Shown here piece after piece: positions 13,943 to 14,698 of a stretch of 14,698 nt of DNA. The notes beneath the pieces were generated by a model that saw only the letters and a list, made by a program, of their open reading frames with translations, did not search any database and was not told the DNA's origin. The translations under genes were made by a program, and so were the position numbers. The DNA is from Gammaproteobacteria bacterium (GTDB taxonomy: Bacteria; Pseudomonadota; Gammaproteobacteria; S012-40): NCBI GenBank assembly GCA_026982215.1, contig JALSHN010000274.1, positions 1 through 14,698 on the forward strand, given 5' to 3'. Each line of letters opens with the position of its first letter. Position 1 is the stretch's first letter.

Positions 13943-14698
13943 GACGCCGTCGCTCCCTCCCCGGCCGTGGCCGCCCGGGCCTGTGCCGCGCGTTTCTCTT
14001 TCACCGCGATGCGGTAGCGCCGGTCACTCACCGCCAGGATGCCACCCAGCGCCATGATGAAACAGCCCCCCCAGATCCAATTGACGAAGGGCTTGTAATA
14101 GACCCGGACACTCCAGGCCCCGCCGCCAATGGGTTCACCCAAGGAGGCATAAATGTCGCGGACGAAACCCGAATCGATCGATGCCTCGGTCATCGGCATC
14201 CCCGGCTGGGCCCAATAGACGCGCTTCTCCGGATGGAGCACGGTGACGGGGTGACCGTCCCGGCTGACGCGGAGAGTGCCCCGTTGATAGTCGTAATTGG
14301 GACCTTGGCCGCTGACCACCCCTTCGAAGGTGAACTGATAGCCGCCCACCTCCACGGTGTCACCGATATCCATGCGCACGTCGCGTTCCTCCTCATAGGC
14401 GCTCACCATGGTGACTCCGAAGATGAACACCGCCACCCCGAAATGGGCCAGCTGCATGCCGTAATAGCTGCGCGACCCCCCGGGGAGGCCGGTGACACCG
14501 GCCTTCTGGCGCTGGCGCACCCGCCGAACCAGACTCTCGATGATGGTGGCCACCACCCACACCGACAACCCCACCCCGAGGGCGATCATGAACGACCACC
14601 GTCCCGCCAGCACCGGCACCAACACTGCGGAGACCACGGAGACCCCCGCGGCCCATTTGAGGCGCGTGGCCAGATCGGGCAGCTCGGCCTTCTTCCAG
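13939..14698 (-). CDS. ccmF: Haem lyase subunit CcmF (partial, C-terminal part only)
   Basis: CcmF is the integral membrane component that ligates haem to apocytochrome c. Only the last 252 residues are in the window; the frame is open through the right edge. The visible part shows family-typical segments: SRSYYGMQLAHFGVAVFIFG, then AYEEERDVRMDIGDTVEVG, a periplasmic beta-rich region (haem-chaperone-facing), and the final membrane segment YYKPFVNWIWGGCFIMALGG with AVSDRRYR after it. The tail is Ala-rich. An internal GTG at 14637 is not the real start, because the upstream codons continue the family sequence (WKKAELPDLATRLKWAAG). Confidence 0.95.
   Translation of the reverse strand, partial: WKKAELPDLATRLKWAAGVSVVSAVLVPVLAGRWSFMIALGVGLSVWVVATIIESLVRRVRQRQKAGVTGLPGGSRSYYGMQLAHFGVAVFIFGVTMVSAYEEERDVRMDIGDTVEVGGYQFTFEGVVSGQGPNYDYQRGTLRVSRDGHPVTVLHPEKRVYWAQPGMPMTEASIDSGFVRDIYASLGEPIGGGAWSVRVYYKPFVNWIWGGCFIMALGGILAVSDRRYRIAVKEKRAAQARAATAGEGATAS

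Noticed and set aside
1..14698. Search for CRISPR arrays, tRNA or rRNA genes, insertion sequences and phage-like genes
   Set aside because: No regularly spaced repeats, cloverleaf-like segments, transposase or integrase motifs were seen by reading; nothing to support such features.

Overview
The window reads as high-GC gammaproteobacterial chromosome, probably from a sulfur- or metal-cycling, cytochrome-rich lineage. That placement is an inference from the System I (Ccm) cytochrome c maturation genes, a paired-CXXCH multiheme cytochrome, DUF1302-like and MMPL-type envelope proteins, and overall base composition. I see no rRNA, tRNA, CRISPR array, transposase or integrase. Genes are packed tightly, and no gene-free stretch exceeds about 180 bases.

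Layout, left to right. (1) 1-790, minus: the N-terminal part of a secreted multiheme c-type cytochrome, cut by the window edge, with a recognisable promoter upstream. (2) 971-3099, plus: a two-gene ABC-2 exporter. The ATPase carries an extra tryptophan-rich C-terminal tail of about 145 residues, and the permease starts at a GTG inside a GTGA overlap. (3) 3101-11541, minus: a five-gene run, transcribed from right to left. It encodes a ribbon-helix-helix/zinc-ribbon regulator, a DUF1302-like outer-membrane barrel, an RND/MMPL exporter, a small outer-membrane barrel and a large TPR plus outer-membrane barrel protein. Its end meets the ABC operon with one base between the two stop codons. (4) 11695-14698, minus: ccmF (partial), ccmG, ccmH and ccmI, joined by 4-base start/stop overlaps and closed by an intrinsic terminator at 11637-11665.

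The most interesting feature links blocks 2 and 3. The ABC ATPase and the RND exporter belong to unrelated families, yet both carry a Trp-rich, low-complexity module built from the same elements (W-x-x-W pairs and WP units spaced by about seven residues). In the ATPase it is a C-terminal tail. In the RND protein it is an insertion in the first periplasmic loop. The porin of the same run has a different short repeat, P-x-[D/E]-hydrophobic tetrapeptides, at its mature N-terminus. The convergent operons may therefore encode one uncharacterised trans-envelope export system: an ABC-2 pump and an RND pump in the inner membrane, three outer-membrane barrels (one with a long periplasmic TPR arm), and a dedicated regulator. 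The substrate cannot be told from the sequence. The Ccm operon is housekeeping for cytochrome c assembly and could supply haem attachment for the cytochrome at the left edge.
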